A DNA stretch of 14,720 nucleotides, from the NCBI GenBank assembly GCA_046729895.1, contig JBKPHP010000176.1, positions 1-14,720 on the forward strand, in the 5' to 3' direction. Source of the stretch: DASXBA01 sp046729895 (GTDB taxonomy: Bacteria; Actinomycetota; Thermoleophilia; Solirubrobacterales; Thermoleophilaceae). Positions 13,845 through 14,720 of this stretch are shown piece after piece. A program made the position numbers and the translations under genes. The notes beneath the pieces were generated by a model, which saw only the letters and a list, made by a program, of their open reading frames with translations, searched no databases and had not been told where the DNA came from. Numbering within the stretch: position 1 is the first letter of the stretch; each line of letters starts with the position of its first letter.

Positions 13845-14397
13845 CGCCCGGAACCCTCTGGCGCGTGGTCAGCCAGAACAGGGCTGCGGCAACCGGTGAA
13901 GGCGAAGTTGAGGGCCGCCGTGTAGTCGAGCTCGATCCGCGCTCGGTGATCGAGTCGATCGAGGGCCTCGCGTCGGGCACGAGGCCCGCCGCGGAGAACG
14001 CCAGGCCGACGAGGAGGGCGGCGGCGACCATCACGACGAACATGAGCGCCGCGAGCTTGAGCGCGAACCGACCGCCGGAGTACTTGCGGTAGATCAGCAC
14101 GATGGAGAGGGTGATCAGGTTCGCGAAGATGAACGCGATCACGCCGGCGAATGAGATTCCGCCGGCCCATAGCGCCGCGGCCAGCGGCACGTTGCCTACC
14201 GAGCAGACGAAGCTGAGCACCGCGATCAGCGGCCCGGCGAGCACGTTCCCGACGGTTCGCAGGACGCCGGGCGCGTTCTCGGGAAAGACGTCCTCGAAGA
14301 CAGACCTCGGAACGAGCGCCACGAAGCCCGCGATCAGGAAGCCCGCGGTGATCTCCTTCCACAGCGCCAGCCAATCGCCGCAGAAGTTCTCGGCCAC
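13795..14397 (-). pseudogene. Truncated, frame-damaged permease (ArsP_1/DUF318 family)
   Basis: The 200 residues correspond to the second half of a DUF318/YraQ-type permease: FCGDWLALWKEITAGFLIAG (5-24), the signature LSFVCSVGNVPLAAALW (61-77), then hydrophobic segments at about 80-105 and 112-140. Full-length members have 300-350 residues with a first transmembrane half that is missing here. Upstream of GTG 14397 the same frame stays open and still looks family-like (a His-containing linker GHEHATASVSRSLRERL, then EAWADV). It reaches a stop near 14570 without a start codon. Near the end, residues 154-168 (GSSSTTRRPSTSPSP) are out of frame: the next frame reads IELDYTAALNFAFTG, the expected segment, after which the original frame resumes (VAAALFWLTTRQR). 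Likely decayed, though paired base errors could explain the second lesion. Divergent from csoR. Confidence 0.65.
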
Positions 14398-14535
14398 GTC
14401 GGCCCAGGCCTCGACCGATCCCAGCCGCTCGCGCAGGCTCCGGCTGACCGAGGCGGTCGCGTGCTCGTGGCCGGCCCGCGCTCGCCGAGCGTGCTCGCTC
14501 CGACGAACTCGGCAGCCGTGAACTCCGGCCTTCGT

Positions 14536-14554
14536 TATACCATGGGGGGGTATA
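14536..14554. promoter_or_regulatory. CsoR-like operator
   Basis: TATACC, seven bases (ATGGGGG), GGTATA is a perfect 6-bp inverted repeat with a G-run in the right half, like the TACCC/GGGGTA operators bound by CsoR-family repressors. It ends on the first base of ATG 14554 and overlaps a possible TTATAC -10 box (14535-14540). Autoregulation and control of the divergent permease region are inferred. Confidence 0.6.
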
Positions 14555-14720
14555 TGGAGACGCGAGGCTACAGCGCCAGCAGGGAGCAGCTGCTCAGGCG
14601 GCTGCGCCGGATCGAGGGCCAGGTTCGCGGAGTGCAGCGGATGGTGGAGGAGGACCGCTACTGCATCGAGGTGCTGACCCAGATCACGGCGGCCCAGGCG
14701 GCGCTCGACAAGGTCGCGCT
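14554..14720 (+). CDS. CsoR-family metal-sensing transcriptional repressor (3' end beyond the window)
   Basis: The first 55 codons of a CsoR/RcnR-type repressor, cut by the window edge. CsoR proteins are all-helical tetramers that release DNA when they bind Cu(I), or another metal in some members. The sequence METRGYSASREQLLRRLRRI then EGQVRGVQRMVEEDRYCIEV contains the RLRRIEGQVRG signature (16-26) and the first metal-binding cysteine, Cys37, in YCIEVLTQI. The later His and Cys ligands would lie beyond the window, so metal specificity cannot be judged. ATG 14542 in the same frame (MGGYMETRGY) is an alternative start inside the operator. The divergent neighbour is a metal-type permease remnant. 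Confidence 0.9.
   Translation, partial: METRGYSASREQLLRRLRRIEGQVRGVQRMVEEDRYCIEVLTQITAAQAALDKVA

Overview
The window is a very GC-rich piece of a bacterial chromosome, about 70% G+C by eye, with frequent GTG and TTG starts, GTGA-type stop/start overlaps and dense packing. The gene style suggests Actinomycetota, probably class Thermoleophilia: a fused CobA-HemD, a small NTF2-like protein beginning MPQENVEVIRAA, a CsoR-type metal repressor and many lipoproteins. The phylum is fairly safe; the class is an inference.

Region 1 (about 98-5349, + strand) is a compact tetrapyrrole operon: hemA (glutamyl-tRNA reductase), hemC (hydroxymethylbilane synthase), a fused uroporphyrinogen-III methyltransferase/synthase (cobA-hemD), an S-adenosylmethionine hydrolase of the DUF62 family, and birA (biotin-protein ligase). 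Together the first three take glutamyl-tRNA toward uroporphyrinogen III and precorrin-2. hemB is not in the window. The genes overlap or nearly touch. A hairpin sits at the hemC/cobA junction, and a 15-codon mini-frame exactly bridges the hydrolase and birA.

Region 2 (5387-7873, - strand) is a large SF2 helicase with an acidic insertion before Walker A, a helical C-terminal region and a basic-then-acidic tail. A 220-base divergent spacer follows. Region 3 (8094-10674, + strand) holds a TlpA-like thioredoxin lipoprotein, a GNAT acetyltransferase, a GalT-family nucleotidyltransferase lacking the usual zinc cysteines, and an unrecognised acidic protein.

Region 4 (10678-12768) surrounds a tRNA-Arg(CCT) and is full of damage. 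It contains a secreted protein with three copies of an unrecognised 78-79-residue domain, broken by a frameshift in a C-rich tract; an intact NTF2-like gene with the C-terminal stub of a paralogue directly upstream; and a shrunken methyltransferase pseudogene with a proper start and stop but missing most of its core.

Region 5 (about 12833-14720) has a STAS anti-anti-sigma factor and a lipoprotein. It also has a truncated, frame-damaged metal-type permease remnant, divergent from the start of a csoR-family repressor gene that carries a CsoR-like operator at its own start codon. The best leads for something new are the tandem-repeat secreted protein and the helicase. I see no CRISPR array, insertion sequence, phage or obvious defence island.
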